A DNA stretch of 64,000 nt from CAVQOB01 sp963714325 (GCA_963714325.1 CAVQOB010000020.1:1-64000), one strand, 5' to 3'. Positions 8,080 through 16,534 are shown, numbered from the stretch's first letter. The notes: generated from the sequence alone by a model not told the origin. Translations and numbers: made by a program.

Positions 8080-9294
8080 ATGAACAAACACGTCTCTGAT
8101 ATTCGCGAGCTTCAGATCGAATTGACGCGCGCAATCGACAGCGAGATCGCGGCCGATATCGAAAAGGAATTGGTATTCGTCTCGCCGCAGATCGAGCGCA
8201 TCATCGTCGCCGGCGATCAGAAAACCGCGACCGTCGTGGTCAAGCCTGGCGCTGACTTGAGCGTCGTCATCGACAAGGCCAAGCGCTACATCGAAGTGAT
8301 GTCGAAGCAGATCAGCGGCTTCGAGCCGAAGGTGTTCATCGAGACCAAGCGCCGCGACACCGGCGACTATCAACGCGACGTCAATCTGGGATTGGTCCAG
8401 CGCGGATGGCTGCACGACTACGGCAAAGGCCAGGTCGCCTATTCCGGTCCAGTGTTGAAACTGGCACGCCTCCTCAACGAAAAGGCGGGCAGCCTCTATG
8501 CGCAAGCGTTCAACGCGACCGATGGCCAGTTCCCAGCCTTGATCGATGCCGACACGCTGCACAAGTGTGGCTACCTCGACAGTCACCCGAATGCCGTGAC
8601 CTTCGTCGGCAACATGGTCGAAGACTTCGACGCTATCGAAGCCTTCCGTCAGGCGAATTCGTGCTCGGAAGGCGCGTTGCTGCCCCCGCACGACAACATC
8701 AATATTGATGGCGTCTGCCTCAACCCGGCCGCCTGCTTCCCGTGCTACCCGACACTCTCCGGCCGGACGTTCGCCACTGGCGAGTGCTTTACCTGGATGG
8801 GGCGCGTCTTCCGCTACGAGTTGCGCAACATCAACGGCCTCGACCGGCTCTATGAATTCAATGTCCGCGAACTGGTATTCGTCGGCAGCGAAGACTATTG
8901 CCGCGACGTGCGCAGTCGCACCTTGCCATTGGTTGAGGAGTTGGCCGCCTATTTCGATCTTGATGCCCGTGTCCAGACAGCAACCGACCCCTTCTTTGCC
9001 ACCGTCTCGGCCGCCAAGAAGTTCTGGCAAGCCGCACAGGAAGTGAAGAACGAGATCAAGATCCCGGTGCTCGGTGCTGACGGCAAGGAAAAGCTGCTCG
9101 CCTGTGGCTCGATCAACCTGCACGGCAATTTCTTCGGCAACCGCTTCAACTTCAAGGACGGCGCCGGTCTTCCGGCACAAACCGGCTGCGTCGGCCTCGG
9201 TATCGAACGCTGGGTGCTGGCTGCATTCACGCAACATGGCTTCGATCCGGCGCGCTGGCCGGTCGCGGTCCGTCAAGCCATCTTCGATCAATAA
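8080..9294 (+). CDS. Amino acid:[carrier protein] ligase, aaRS-like
   Basis: The 404-residue protein resembles the catalytic core of atypical seryl-tRNA synthetases. Class II motif 2 is visible as FRYE (244-247) followed by EFNVRE (259-264), and motif 3 as GCVGLGIERW (369-378). Known proteins of this type, described first in Bradyrhizobium, load glycine or alanine onto the phosphopantetheine arm of a small carrier protein and have lost tRNA charging. By spacing, the zinc ligands should be Cys219 or Cys222 (in CFPCYP), Glu264 and Cys370. No coiled-coil tRNA-binding arm is present. Residues 1-100 form an additional region of unclear role. A clear AAGGGCA ribosome site precedes the ATG. The carrier protein gene follows after 32 bases. 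Confidence 0.85.
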   Translation: MNKHVSDIRELQIELTRAIDSEIAADIEKELVFVSPQIERIIVAGDQKTATVVVKPGADLSVVIDKAKRYIEVMSKQISGFEPKVFIETKRRDTGDYQRDVNLGLVQRGWLHDYGKGQVAYSGPVLKLARLLNEKAGSLYAQAFNATDGQFPALIDADTLHKCGYLDSHPNAVTFVGNMVEDFDAIEAFRQANSCSEGALLPPHDNINIDGVCLNPAACFPCYPTLSGRTFATGECFTWMGRVFRYELRNINGLDRLYEFNVRELVFVGSEDYCRDVRSRTLPLVEELAAYFDLDARVQTATDPFFATVSAAKKFWQAAQEVKNEIKIPVLGADGKEKLLACGSINLHGNFFGNRFNFKDGAGLPAQTGCVGLGIERWVLAAFTQHGFDPARWPVAVRQAIFDQ

Positions 9295-9326
9295 GTCGCA
9301 ACCACCAACTGAACAGGGAACACACC

Positions 9327-9590
9327 ATGCAGAAGCTCAATCAAATCGTCGCCAACGTCCTGCGGGCCGACCCGGCGGATCTTTCGGATGAATCCAACGC
9401 GCAGAATACGCCGCGCTGGGATTCGCTGCGCCATATCGAGGTGATCTTCGCGGTCGAAAGCGCCTATCACGTGCGCTTCACGATGCCGGAGATCTCAAGC
9501 CTGCGCAAACTCGGCGACATTCGCCGCCTGCTACAGGCGAAGGGCGCATTGGTCGAAACAGCGCCGGAACCGAAACGCCTCTCAGCCTGA
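9327..9590 (+). CDS. Small acyl/aminoacyl carrier protein
   Basis: The 87-residue protein has the four-helix carrier-protein pattern. The phosphopantetheine attachment site is Ser33 in WDSLRH, so it would have to be modified by a phosphopantetheinyl transferase before use. It lies directly downstream of the aaRS-like ligase, as the partner carrier gene does in other genomes with this ligase. It is therefore the likely acceptor of the activated amino acid and the donor to the MBOAT protein (the DltC role). An AGGGA ribosome site precedes the start. The basic tail after residue 70 is unusual for ordinary fatty-acid ACP, and no fatty-acid synthesis genes are nearby. Confidence 0.88.
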   Translation: MQKLNQIVANVLRADPADLSDESNAQNTPRWDSLRHIEVIFAVESAYHVRFTMPEISSLRKLGDIRRLLQAKGALVETAPEPKRLSA

Positions 9591-9610
9591 TCACAATCAT
9601 GATTGCATAG

Positions 9611-9633
9611 CGCGTCGCTGGGTCAGCGGCGCG
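9611..9633. other. Hairpin downstream of the carrier gene
   Basis: CGCGTCGCTG and CAGCGGCGCG form a 10-base stem with one G-T pair around a 3-base loop. No T-run follows. It could stabilise the 3' end of the operon transcript or be a weak terminator. Confidence 0.35.
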
Positions 9634-9702
9634 GACCGCGCAACGGGAACACACAATAGCTCAGGCCGGACACGGTGAAGAGCATGAAGCGTGAGGAAGC
9701 CG

Positions 9703-10161
9703 ATGACACAAAATCCGCAAAACGCCATAACCATCATGATCGCCGACGATGATGCCGACGATCGGATGTTGATCGAAGACGCCTTCCGTGAAAGCCGCCT
9801 CGGCAACAAGCTTGCCTTTGCCGAGGATGGCGAAGACTTGCTCGAGTACCTGCGCGGTCAAGGCCGCCATACCGGCCGCAACGTCAAGGAGCTACCGGGT
9901 TTGATCCTGTTGGACCTCAACATGCCGCGCATGGATGGCCGCACGGCGTTGGCGCGACTGAAGGAAGATCCGCTGCTGCGTCGCATCCCGGTGATCGTGC
10001 TGACCACATCAAAGGCCGAGGAAGATATCCTGCGCACCTATGACCTGGGTGTCAGCTCTTTCATCGCCAAACCCGTCACGTTCGATCGGCTGGTCGATGT
10101 GGTTCGCACCTTGAACCACTACTGGATCGAGATCGTCGAATTGCCGACGGGTTGCGCCTGA
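9703..10161 (+). CDS. Single-domain response regulator, Rcp1-like
   Basis: The 152-residue protein is one receiver domain with no output domain. It has the acidic pocket ADDDADD (14-20), phospho-accepting Asp71 in LLDLNMP, Thr in LTTSK and Lys in IAKPV. The extended loop before the Asp (RHTGRNVKELP) is typical of the Rcp1-type receivers that pair with phytochrome-like or PAS kinases. A GTG at 9691 is in frame, but the ATG at 9703 sits 5-6 bases after GAGGAAG and is the better start. The damaged hybrid kinase gene follows after 43 bases, so the two probably belong to one signalling unit. Confidence 0.85.
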   Translation: MTQNPQNAITIMIADDDADDRMLIEDAFRESRLGNKLAFAEDGEDLLEYLRGQGRHTGRNVKELPGLILLDLNMPRMDGRTALARLKEDPLLRRIPVIVLTTSKAEEDILRTYDLGVSSFIAKPVTFDRLVDVVRTLNHYWIEIVELPTGCA

Positions 10162-10204
10162 GACCTAACAAATCCTCGCGGCCGCAACGGCCTTGGAGCA
10201 CGCT

Positions 10205-12489
10205 ATGACTGACGAAGCCGAGAAAGACAGCACCTACATCCTCCTTGTCGAGGATGATCGGGACGACTTCTTTCTGACGCAGGATTTGCTGCAGCGTGTT
10301 GAAACGCGGCAATATCGTCTTGTCTGGTCGGCGTCATGCGACAGCGCGATCCAGGCGCTGCGCGAACGGCGTTTCGACGCCGTTCTCGTCGACTATCGCA
10401 TCGGTGAACGGACCGGCCTCGATTTCATCAAGGAAATCGGTCCGCTCTATCCCAATACGCCGATGATCCTGCTGACGGGCCTGCGCAATGCCGACATCGA
10501 CTTGGCGGCGCAGGCAGCGGGTGCTGCCGACTATCTCGTCAAGGATAGCCTGACCGAGGAACTGCTCGATCGTTCGATTCGCTATGCCTGCCAGCAGGTA
10601 GCGCGATCGGCGTTGCTCGAATTCGGTACTCACCAATGCGACGGCCGGCATGGTCGCACTTGATGCCGCCGGTGCGCCGATCATGTGGAACAAACCGGCA
10701 TTGCGCGCACTCGACATCGATATCAACGGCCTCGCCGGCATCCGTGGCGCGGATATTGCGGCCGCCCTCAACCGCATCGCACAACGCGGCGCCTTGCCAG
10801 ACGAGTTCCGCAACAAGGAAAATCATGCATTCGAAGTGACGGCCAACGCTGTTCCCGGCGGCGGCAAGATCATCGTCTTCCACGACGTAACGCGCCGCGC
10901 GCGTGCTGAACAGCTGCTGCGGCAAGCGGTTGCGGATGCCGAAGCCGCCAGCCAGGCGAAGTCCAGCTTCCTTGCCACGATGAGCCACGAATTGCGAACG
11001 CCGCTCAACGGCATTCTGGGCATGGTCCGGGTTCTCGAAAGTACCGAAGTCGACGAATCGCAGAAGGAATACCTGTCGACGATCAAATCGTCGGGCGACA
11101 ATCTACTCGGGCTGATCAACGACGTGCTCGACCTGTCCAAGATCGAAGCCGGCTCCATGGATCTGGAACATATCGATCTCGACCTGCCGATGATCGTCGA
11201 TGACGTCGTCAAAATTCTCTCGCCGATCGCCAGCGCGCGCGGTATCGAGATCGGCTGCATGGTCGATCCGCAGAATGAAGCGGACGATCAAAGGCGATCC
11301 GCTGCGACTGAAGCAGATCCTGATGAACCTCGGCAGCAATGCGGTGAAGTTCACCAGCGAAGGCGCGGTCATGATCACGGTCGGGGTCGAGTCAAACGAA
11401 GCAAGGCCGCGAACAAATCCGTTTCGCCGTGTCGGACAACGGGATCGGTATACCCGCCGACAAAGTACAGCACCTGTTCAAGAAATTCACCCAGGTCGAT
11501 GCCTCGACGACACGCAAGTACGGCGGCACCGGGCTCGGTCTCGCCATCTGCCGCGAGCTCGTGACGTTGATGCACGGGCGCATCTGGTGCGACAGTACCG
11601 AAGGTCAGGGCAGCACGTTCAGCTTCGCCATTCCGGCGACCGGCGAGAGCCTGCTACATCCGGCAGTTCCGCTGGAACTGCAGGCCGTCGCCAAGGCGCA
11701 ATTGCTGCTGATTACGCAAAGCGCCGGACTTGCCCGGGTCTTCAGCGGCTACATCGGGGCCATCGGCGGGCAATTGGAAATCGCCAGCGATGCCGCCAGC
11801 GCCGCCGGAATGCTGCAGCGCTCGTCCTATGCCGCGGTTGTCATCGATAATCGCCGTGCCGCGGTCGAGCCGGCGATGCTGACGCCTGAGCCTCGACGCC
11901 AGCAACGGGCCGCTCCCGATCTTCCTGCAATTGCGCGGTGCTAGCATCAGTTCGACGCCGGCGATCACCGGGTTTGACGACGTGCTGTCATTGCCATTTG
12001 TCTCGGGCACCTTCGTCCGCGTGGGCGAGTGTTTGCGCAAACATGTCCGCAAGCAGACACAGCGACCGGCGAAAGCTACCCCGGCTGCGGCTCCGCGCGG
12101 ACTTTCAATTCTGATGGCTGAGGACAACGAACCGAACCAGCGCGTCGCCAAGGCACTCCTGCGCAGCGCCGGGTTCGCGATCGATATTGCCGGCGATGGC
12201 GCGAAGGCAGTAGCGATGGCAACGGCGACGCATTACGATGTCATCCTGATGGATCTCCACATGCCGGTCATGGATGGGCTCAATGCAACGCGGGCGCTGC
12301 GCCAGCTCGACGCCACGCGTGACGTGCCGATCATCGGTTTGACGGCCAGCGTCTCGCGTGAAGATCGCGATCTGTGCTTGCAAGCCGGCATGAATGAACA
12401 CATGGCCAAACCGGTCGACTGGGATCAGCTCATTGCGACTGCTGACCAAGCTCGAAAAGCAGATCTACGGCACTGCGCTCGCCAGTTGA
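10205..12489 (+). pseudogene. Hybrid sensor kinase/response regulator, frame-broken
   Basis: Read across frames, this is one long protein. A receiver comes first (Asp63 in LVDYRIG), then a PAS-like segment (GMVALDAAGAPIMWN), HisKA (MSHELRTPLNG), HATPase_c (NLGSNAVKF, SDNGIGIP, GTGLGLA), a degenerate receiver-like segment near 11690-11910 and an intact receiver near 12105-12450 (LMDLHMPVMDG). The frame breaks near 10620, 11274, 11401, 11885 and 12440. Removing one base at each place restores sensible family sequence, and after the last one the protein ends in ...GTALAS at 12489. Five same-sign lesions with every motif preserved look more like base-calling errors than old decay. If intact it would be a cytoplasmic phosphorelay protein of about 760 residues. 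Confidence 0.85.
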
Positions 12490-12515
12490 GGTCAACACGC
12501 CACGCTGATGCTGAA

Positions 12516-13692
12516 TCAATCGGGTTCAGTCCACCGCAAATTGGCAGTCTGCTCCAGCATGACCCGGTGATCGGGGTTGGGCGCCAGGAAGGCTTCACCG
12601 AGCCATTGACCGCGTCGCATCAAACGGTGATCCTCGAGAAGGCGCTCGCTTTGGAAGCAGCGCAGCGCCAAGTCGATATCGTCGGCGCCATCGAGATGGG
12701 CAGCTAAGCCGAGCGCATCATTGGCCGCCTTGGTGACACCGGCGCCGATGTGCGGGCGGGCAACGAACGCAGCGTCACCAATCAACACGCAACGCCCGAC
12801 CACCATCTGCGGCACGGCCAGATCGTAGATCGGCTGCACGAACGGCGCGTCCGCGGCCCGCACAATATCCTGGAACGACAACGGCAGCAGCCGCTCCGCA
12901 TCCTTGCGCATGGCATCGATCACCTCACGCTGAATCAGCGGCGGCGGGATCGACATCATATGGCGTCGGCCCTGATGATCGGTCAGGAGCTGATCCAGTG
13001 CGACACCGGTGGCCGGCCGGTACCAGACAAACGTGTAGCGACGATGGCCTGATCGCAGATCATTGTTGGAACCTGGTACGGGATAGCCGAGCATCTGCTC
13101 GCCGGGGGGCAACATGAACGCGAACAGCGGGAAGAGATCGCGTTGGAGTGCCGGGCTCATGGCCGCTTCATCGATCATGCCGCGCCACGCGACATAACCG
13201 GCATAGGCAGGCTCGACGCCAGGCATGACGATGGACCGCAGCGTCGAGCGAAAACCGTCAGCGCCGATGACGAGGTCGGCGTTGAGCCGTTCGCCGGATT
13301 GCAGGACGACAACCGGCTTTGCATCGCTAACTTCGATTTTGGTCACGCCGGCGCCGGCCCGATAATGGCGCGCGATCGAACGTTTCCATCAGCGCGCGAT
13401 GCAGTCGGTCCCAGGCGGTCATCAATTGCTTGAATTGGGCTTCGGCGACAATCATCCCGCTGGAATCGAGAACGACCCGCCGTTCAACCATGACGCCGAA
13501 GGCATCGACGGACGCGACGCCCACCTGGCGCAAGGCGTCGAGTAAGTTGGGATGTGTTGCGATGCCAGCGCCACGCGCGGACAATGGCTCGACCGAGCGT
13601 TCGAGGACGACCACCGCCCAGCCGATGCGCTGCAATGCGAGCGCTGCAAACAATCCAGCGACCGAGCCTCCAACGATGATCGCTTTACGCAT
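12516..13692 (-). pseudogene. FAD monooxygenase, dihydroxypyridine hydroxylase-like, one frameshift
   Basis: The amino-terminal part (13692 to about 13370) has the Rossmann FAD motif IIVGGSVAG. The rest (13346 to 12516) has LVIGADGFRS and the second FAD motif GDAAFVARPHIGAGVTKAA. The stretch YPVPGSNNDLRSGHRRYTFVWYRP resembles 2,6-dihydroxypyridine 3-monooxygenases of nicotine/nicotinate breakdown. Such enzymes hydroxylate an aromatic ring with NAD(P)H and oxygen. The frame breaks at about 13366-13372, where one extra base separates TFDRA from HYRAGAGVTKIEV. The ATG at 13692 is preferred over the GTG at 13704, whose Shine-Dalgarno would touch it. It is divergent from the cyclase-family gene at 13827, and the two may serve one catabolic route. 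Confidence 0.8.
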
Positions 13693-13826
13693 GCCGGCCT
13701 TCACTCCTCAGTCGTCACATGTCCAGCCGCGTGCAGCCGCTTGTAGGACGGGGCGATGCTATGACATTCTCATCGCCGTTGCACCCGGCGACCGAAGGTT
13801 TATCATTTCTGAGGAAAGCGCATCGC

Positions 13827-14603
13827 ATGGCTCGTCGCATCGTCGATCTCTCCGTGGCCCTTGAAGCGGGCATTGCCTCCGACCCGCCCGGCATGACGCC
13901 AGAAATTACCTATGTGACACATCGGCAGACGGCTGCGGGGGTCGCAGCGTTCTTTCCCGGCCTCGGCGTCAACGATCTGCCGGGCGGTGAAGGCTGGGCG
14001 ATCGAGCAGCTGAAACTCTCAACGCACACGGGCACGCATCTCGATGCGCCCTATCATTTCCATTCGACGATGGACGAGGGACAGCGCGCCATCACCGTCG
14101 ACGAGGTGCCGCTGGACTGGTGTTTCGGCTGTGGCGTAAAACTTGATTTTCGCCATCTCGCCGACGGCCACGTAGTTGCCGCGCGCGAGGTCGAGGCCGA
14201 ACTCGCCCGCATCGGCCACACGCTCAAGCCATTTGACATCGTCGTCGTCAATACCGCTGCCGGTGGCCGCTATGGCCAACCCGACTATGTCTCACGTGGC
14301 TGCGGCATGGGCCGCGAGGCGACACTCTATCTGACCGAACGTGGTGTCCGCGTCACCGGGACGGATGGCTGGAGCTGGGACGCGCCGTTTGTGCACACCG
14401 CCAAACGCTACGCCGCGAGCGGCGACGCCAGCCTCATCTGGGAAGGCCATCGCGCCGGCATGACGCGGGCCTACTGCCACATCGAGAAGCTCGCCAATCT
14501 CGATCAGCTTCCGGCCACCGGCTATCGCATCGCCTGCTTCCCCTTCAACATCAAAGGCGGATCGGCGGGCTTCACCCGCGCCGTCGCGATCTTCGAGGAT
14601 TGA
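13827..14603 (+). CDS. Cyclase-family metal hydrolase
   Basis: The 258-residue protein belongs to the cyclase/kynurenine formamidase-like family. The metal-binding signature HTGTHLDAPYH is at residues 67-77 (His67, His71, Asp73). Enzymes of this family hydrolyse amide, lactone or related bonds in small metabolites. The substrate here is not deducible, but the divergent ring hydroxylase gene suggests an aromatic or heterocyclic intermediate. The ATG at 13827 is preceded by GAGGAAAG at 13811 and begins the conserved MARRIVDLS. The open frame extends upstream to 13719, but that part has no family resemblance. Confidence 0.85.
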   Translation: MARRIVDLSVALEAGIASDPPGMTPEITYVTHRQTAAGVAAFFPGLGVNDLPGGEGWAIEQLKLSTHTGTHLDAPYHFHSTMDEGQRAITVDEVPLDWCFGCGVKLDFRHLADGHVVAAREVEAELARIGHTLKPFDIVVVNTAAGGRYGQPDYVSRGCGMGREATLYLTERGVRVTGTDGWSWDAPFVHTAKRYAASGDASLIWEGHRAGMTRAYCHIEKLANLDQLPATGYRIACFPFNIKGGSAGFTRAVAIFED

Positions 14604-14631
14604 GGTGGGTGGCGCGGGGGAGCGCTGTGCG

Positions 14632-14874
14632 TCAGCGGGGGCCGATATCCGACGCCAGCCAGGGCACTGTCGCGAGGGCTGCGGCGCGGGCTTCTGGCTC
14701 GGTCGCAAAGCTCTTGGCCGCATAGCCGCCGATCGGAAACCAGCCGCGACGATCTTCGCTGTCGCGGCGGTATTCTTCGAAACCGAAGGTTCCATCGGGG
14801 CGAACGAACAGGTCGACGCAACGGCCGCCGTCATCGGTTTCGATCGAGCGCAGCACGCGATTGATATCCGCCAT
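14632..14874 (-). CDS. Small conserved hypothetical protein
   Basis: The 80-residue protein has no signal peptide or membrane helix. The pattern is a short soluble fold with a SIETDDGGRCVDLFVRPDGTFGFEEYRRD core and a carboxy-terminal SFATEPEARAAALATVPWL segment. Small proteins of this kind are familiar from Rhizobiales genomes but have no assigned role that I can name. It lies 9 bases downstream of the quinone oxidoreductase gene on the same strand, so the two are probably co-transcribed. Confidence 0.6.
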   Translation of the reverse strand: MADINRVLRSIETDDGGRCVDLFVRPDGTFGFEEYRRDSEDRRGWFPIGGYAAKSFATEPEARAAALATVPWLASDIGPR

Positions 14875-14883
14875 GTCCGCCGC

Positions 14884-15882
14884 TTAGATTTTCAAAACGA
14901 TCTTGCCGACGTGATTGCTGGATTCCATGCGGCGGTGGGCGTCGGCGGCGTTAGCCAGCGGATAGGTCGAATCCAAGATAATTTTGATCTTGCCCGAAGC
15001 GATCAGCGGCCAGACATTGGCTTCGAGCGCACGCGCAAATCCGGCTTTCACGTCCCGCGTGCGCGGGCGCAGCGTTGATCCGGTTAGCGTCACGCGTTTG
15101 ACCATCAACCGGCCGATGTTGAGCGCCACATCAGCGCCGCCGAGCGTCGCGATCTGGACGATACGGCCATCCTCGGCGGCAGCGACAATGTTCTTGTCGG
15201 TGTAATCGCCGCCAACCATGTCGAGCGTGACATCGACGCCTTTGCCGCCGGTCACCTCTTTGCAGACGGCAACGAAATCCTCGGTCTTGTAGTTGATGGC
15301 CCGGTCAGCGCCGAGATCGGTGCACACCTTGCACTTTTCTGCACTACCGGCTGTCGCGATCACCTTGGCACCGAACGCCTTGGCGAGTTGGATCGCCGTC
15401 GTGCCAATGCCGCTGGTGCCACCGTGGACCATGAACCATTCGCCGGATTTCAACCTGCCGCGTTCAAAAACATTGTTCCAGACGGTGAAGAAGGTTTCGG
15501 GCGCGGCCGCCGCGTGGATCATGTCGAGGTCGGCCGGGATGGGTAATGCAACCACTTCTTCAGCGATCGTGTACTCCGCATAACCGCCACCATTGAGCAA
15601 CGCGCAGACCGCGTCGCCGGCCTTCCAGCGGGTGACACCTGGACCAACCGCAACGACATGGCCAGCAGCTTCGAGGCCCGGCAACGTCGAGTGGCCGGCA
15701 GGCGGTGGATAAGCGCCGATGCGCTGCTGAATGTCCGGTCGATTGACGCCGGCGGCGACGACCTTGATCAGGATCTGGCCAGGCCCCGGCTTGGGTGTCG
15801 CGACTTTGCCCGGGACCAGCACCTCGGGGCCACCCTTGCCGTTCAGTTCAACGGCTGTCATCGTCTCCGGGATGGTCGTCAT
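14884..15882 (-). CDS. NAD(P)H quinone oxidoreductase, PIG3/QOR-type
   Basis: The 332-residue protein is a zinc-free medium-chain dehydrogenase/reductase. The GroES-like domain spans about residues 1-130. The Rossmann domain starts at VHGGTSGIGTTAIQLA, the nucleotide-binding signature of the PIG3/quinone oxidoreductase branch. Members reduce quinones or other electrophiles with NADPH. The zinc-ligand cysteines of alcohol dehydrogenases are absent. The ATG at 15882 (MTTIPETMTAV) is chosen because residues upstream in the open frame are not family-like; an internal Met at 15861 is also possible. The small gene at 14632 follows closely. Confidence 0.88.
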   Translation of the reverse strand: MTTIPETMTAVELNGKGGPEVLVPGKVATPKPGPGQILIKVVAAGVNRPDIQQRIGAYPPPAGHSTLPGLEAAGHVVAVGPGVTRWKAGDAVCALLNGGGYAEYTIAEEVVALPIPADLDMIHAAAAPETFFTVWNNVFERGRLKSGEWFMVHGGTSGIGTTAIQLAKAFGAKVIATAGSAEKCKVCTDLGADRAINYKTEDFVAVCKEVTGGKGVDVTLDMVGGDYTDKNIVAAAEDGRIVQIATLGGADVALNIGRLMVKRVTLTGSTLRPRTRDVKAGFARALEANVWPLIASGKIKIILDSTYPLANAADAHRRMESSNHVGKIVLKI

Positions 15883-15972
15883 GGTGCGTGGCTCCAAGTT
15901 TGAAGTCTTGGCCGGAGTGATGCCCGAGCGGCGCAGATTACACAAGTTCTTGCGGAGACAAGGTGGCTTGCG

Positions 15973-16164
15973 ATGGATTGGGATGATCTGAAACCGAAAC
16001 CGGCCAAAACGGCAACCCTTGGCGAGAGCCTCGAAACCCTATCGGTCGCGGAGCTGGAACACCGGATCGCAGCGCTGAAAGCCGAGATAACGCGGGTCGA
16101 AGTCGAAGTTGCGCGCAAGCAGCAGCAGGCGTCGGCCGCCGACGCGCTGTTCAAGAAGGGCTGA
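15973..16164 (+). CDS. DUF1192 family protein
   Basis: The 63-residue protein has a short amino-terminal WDDLKPKP segment, then a predicted coiled coil (residues 24-55: LSVAELEHRIAALKAEITRV). This is the DUF1192 pattern, almost confined to Alphaproteobacteria. No biochemical role is established. It lies upstream of the RNA candidate and rcdA. It is divergent from the quinone oxidoreductase, with 90 bases between the two starts. Confidence 0.85.
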   Translation: MDWDDLKPKPAKTATLGESLETLSVAELEHRIAALKAEITRVEVEVARKQQQASAADALFKKG

Positions 16165-16212
16165 TCAGCCCGCTGGCCAAAACCTAATGCGCGCCCGGCG
16201 AAAAAGAATTGG

Positions 16213-16230
16213 TCATTAACTTCGCGTTAG
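16213..16230 (+). promoter_or_regulatory. Weak CtrA-like half-matching site
   Basis: TTAA, seven bases, then TTAG lies within 16215-16229, one mismatch from the CtrA consensus TTAA-N7-TTAA. It sits just upstream of the RNA candidate and of rcdA, whose product acts on CtrA. The match is weak and could be chance. Confidence 0.25.
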
Positions 16231-16247
16231 TTATGTACCGGTATTCT

Positions 16248-16347
16248 CGGAGCTATCCAGTCTTCTGGATCCTGAGCGGCTCCTCGCCGCTCTGTTTGAC
16301 GCCTCCCTGTTGACTTCTGAGCCGCCCTTCGAGGCGGCTCTTTTTTT
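16248..16347 (+). ncRNA. Candidate trans-acting small RNA
   Basis: There is no coding frame here, but three stem-loops are ordered as in a Hfq-type small RNA. The first is ATCCAG/CTGGAT (16255-16270), the second is GAGCGGC/GCCGCTC (16274-16292), and the third is a strong intrinsic terminator (16319-16347). Between the second and third lies a single-stranded run containing GCCTCCCTGTTGAC. The unpaired CCTCCCT followed by a terminator recalls the rhizobial suhB/MmgR-type (alpha-r8) small RNAs, whose anti-Shine-Dalgarno-like loop could block translation. The family assignment is from memory of motif and layout and remains tentative; the start coordinate is approximate. Confidence 0.55.
16319..16347 (+). 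terminator. Strong intrinsic terminator
   Basis: GAGCCGCC (16319-16326) pairs with GGCGGCTC (16333-16340) around a 6-base loop, and seven T residues follow. It lies about 150 bases after the end of the DUF1192 gene, which supports a separate transcript ending here. Confidence 0.92.
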
Positions 16348-16534
16348 GTTGCGGCCCGATTTTTGCAAAACAAGGCGGCGATGGTCACGCCAGCGCCTTG
16401 ATGTGTGCCATTTTGGAAGCGACTTCTTAAGCATACCCTGGCAGAGTCGTTCAGTCAGAGGTTGTCATGCTAGGCTCTGATCGGCCAGTATGAGCCGTGT
16501 TGAGTCATCAGTTGCGAGTGTTGCTTAGAGCGTC

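Noticed and set aside
8038..9291. A 417-codon open frame opposite the amino acid:[carrier protein] ligase
   Set aside because: The ligase on the plus strand has class II motifs and operon context; the opposite frame has a composition typical of antisense frames in GC-rich DNA.
8080..9294. The ligase as a functional seryl-tRNA synthetase
   Set aside because: It lacks the coiled-coil tRNA-binding arm, is short, and is followed by a carrier-protein gene, as in known amino acid:[carrier protein] ligases.
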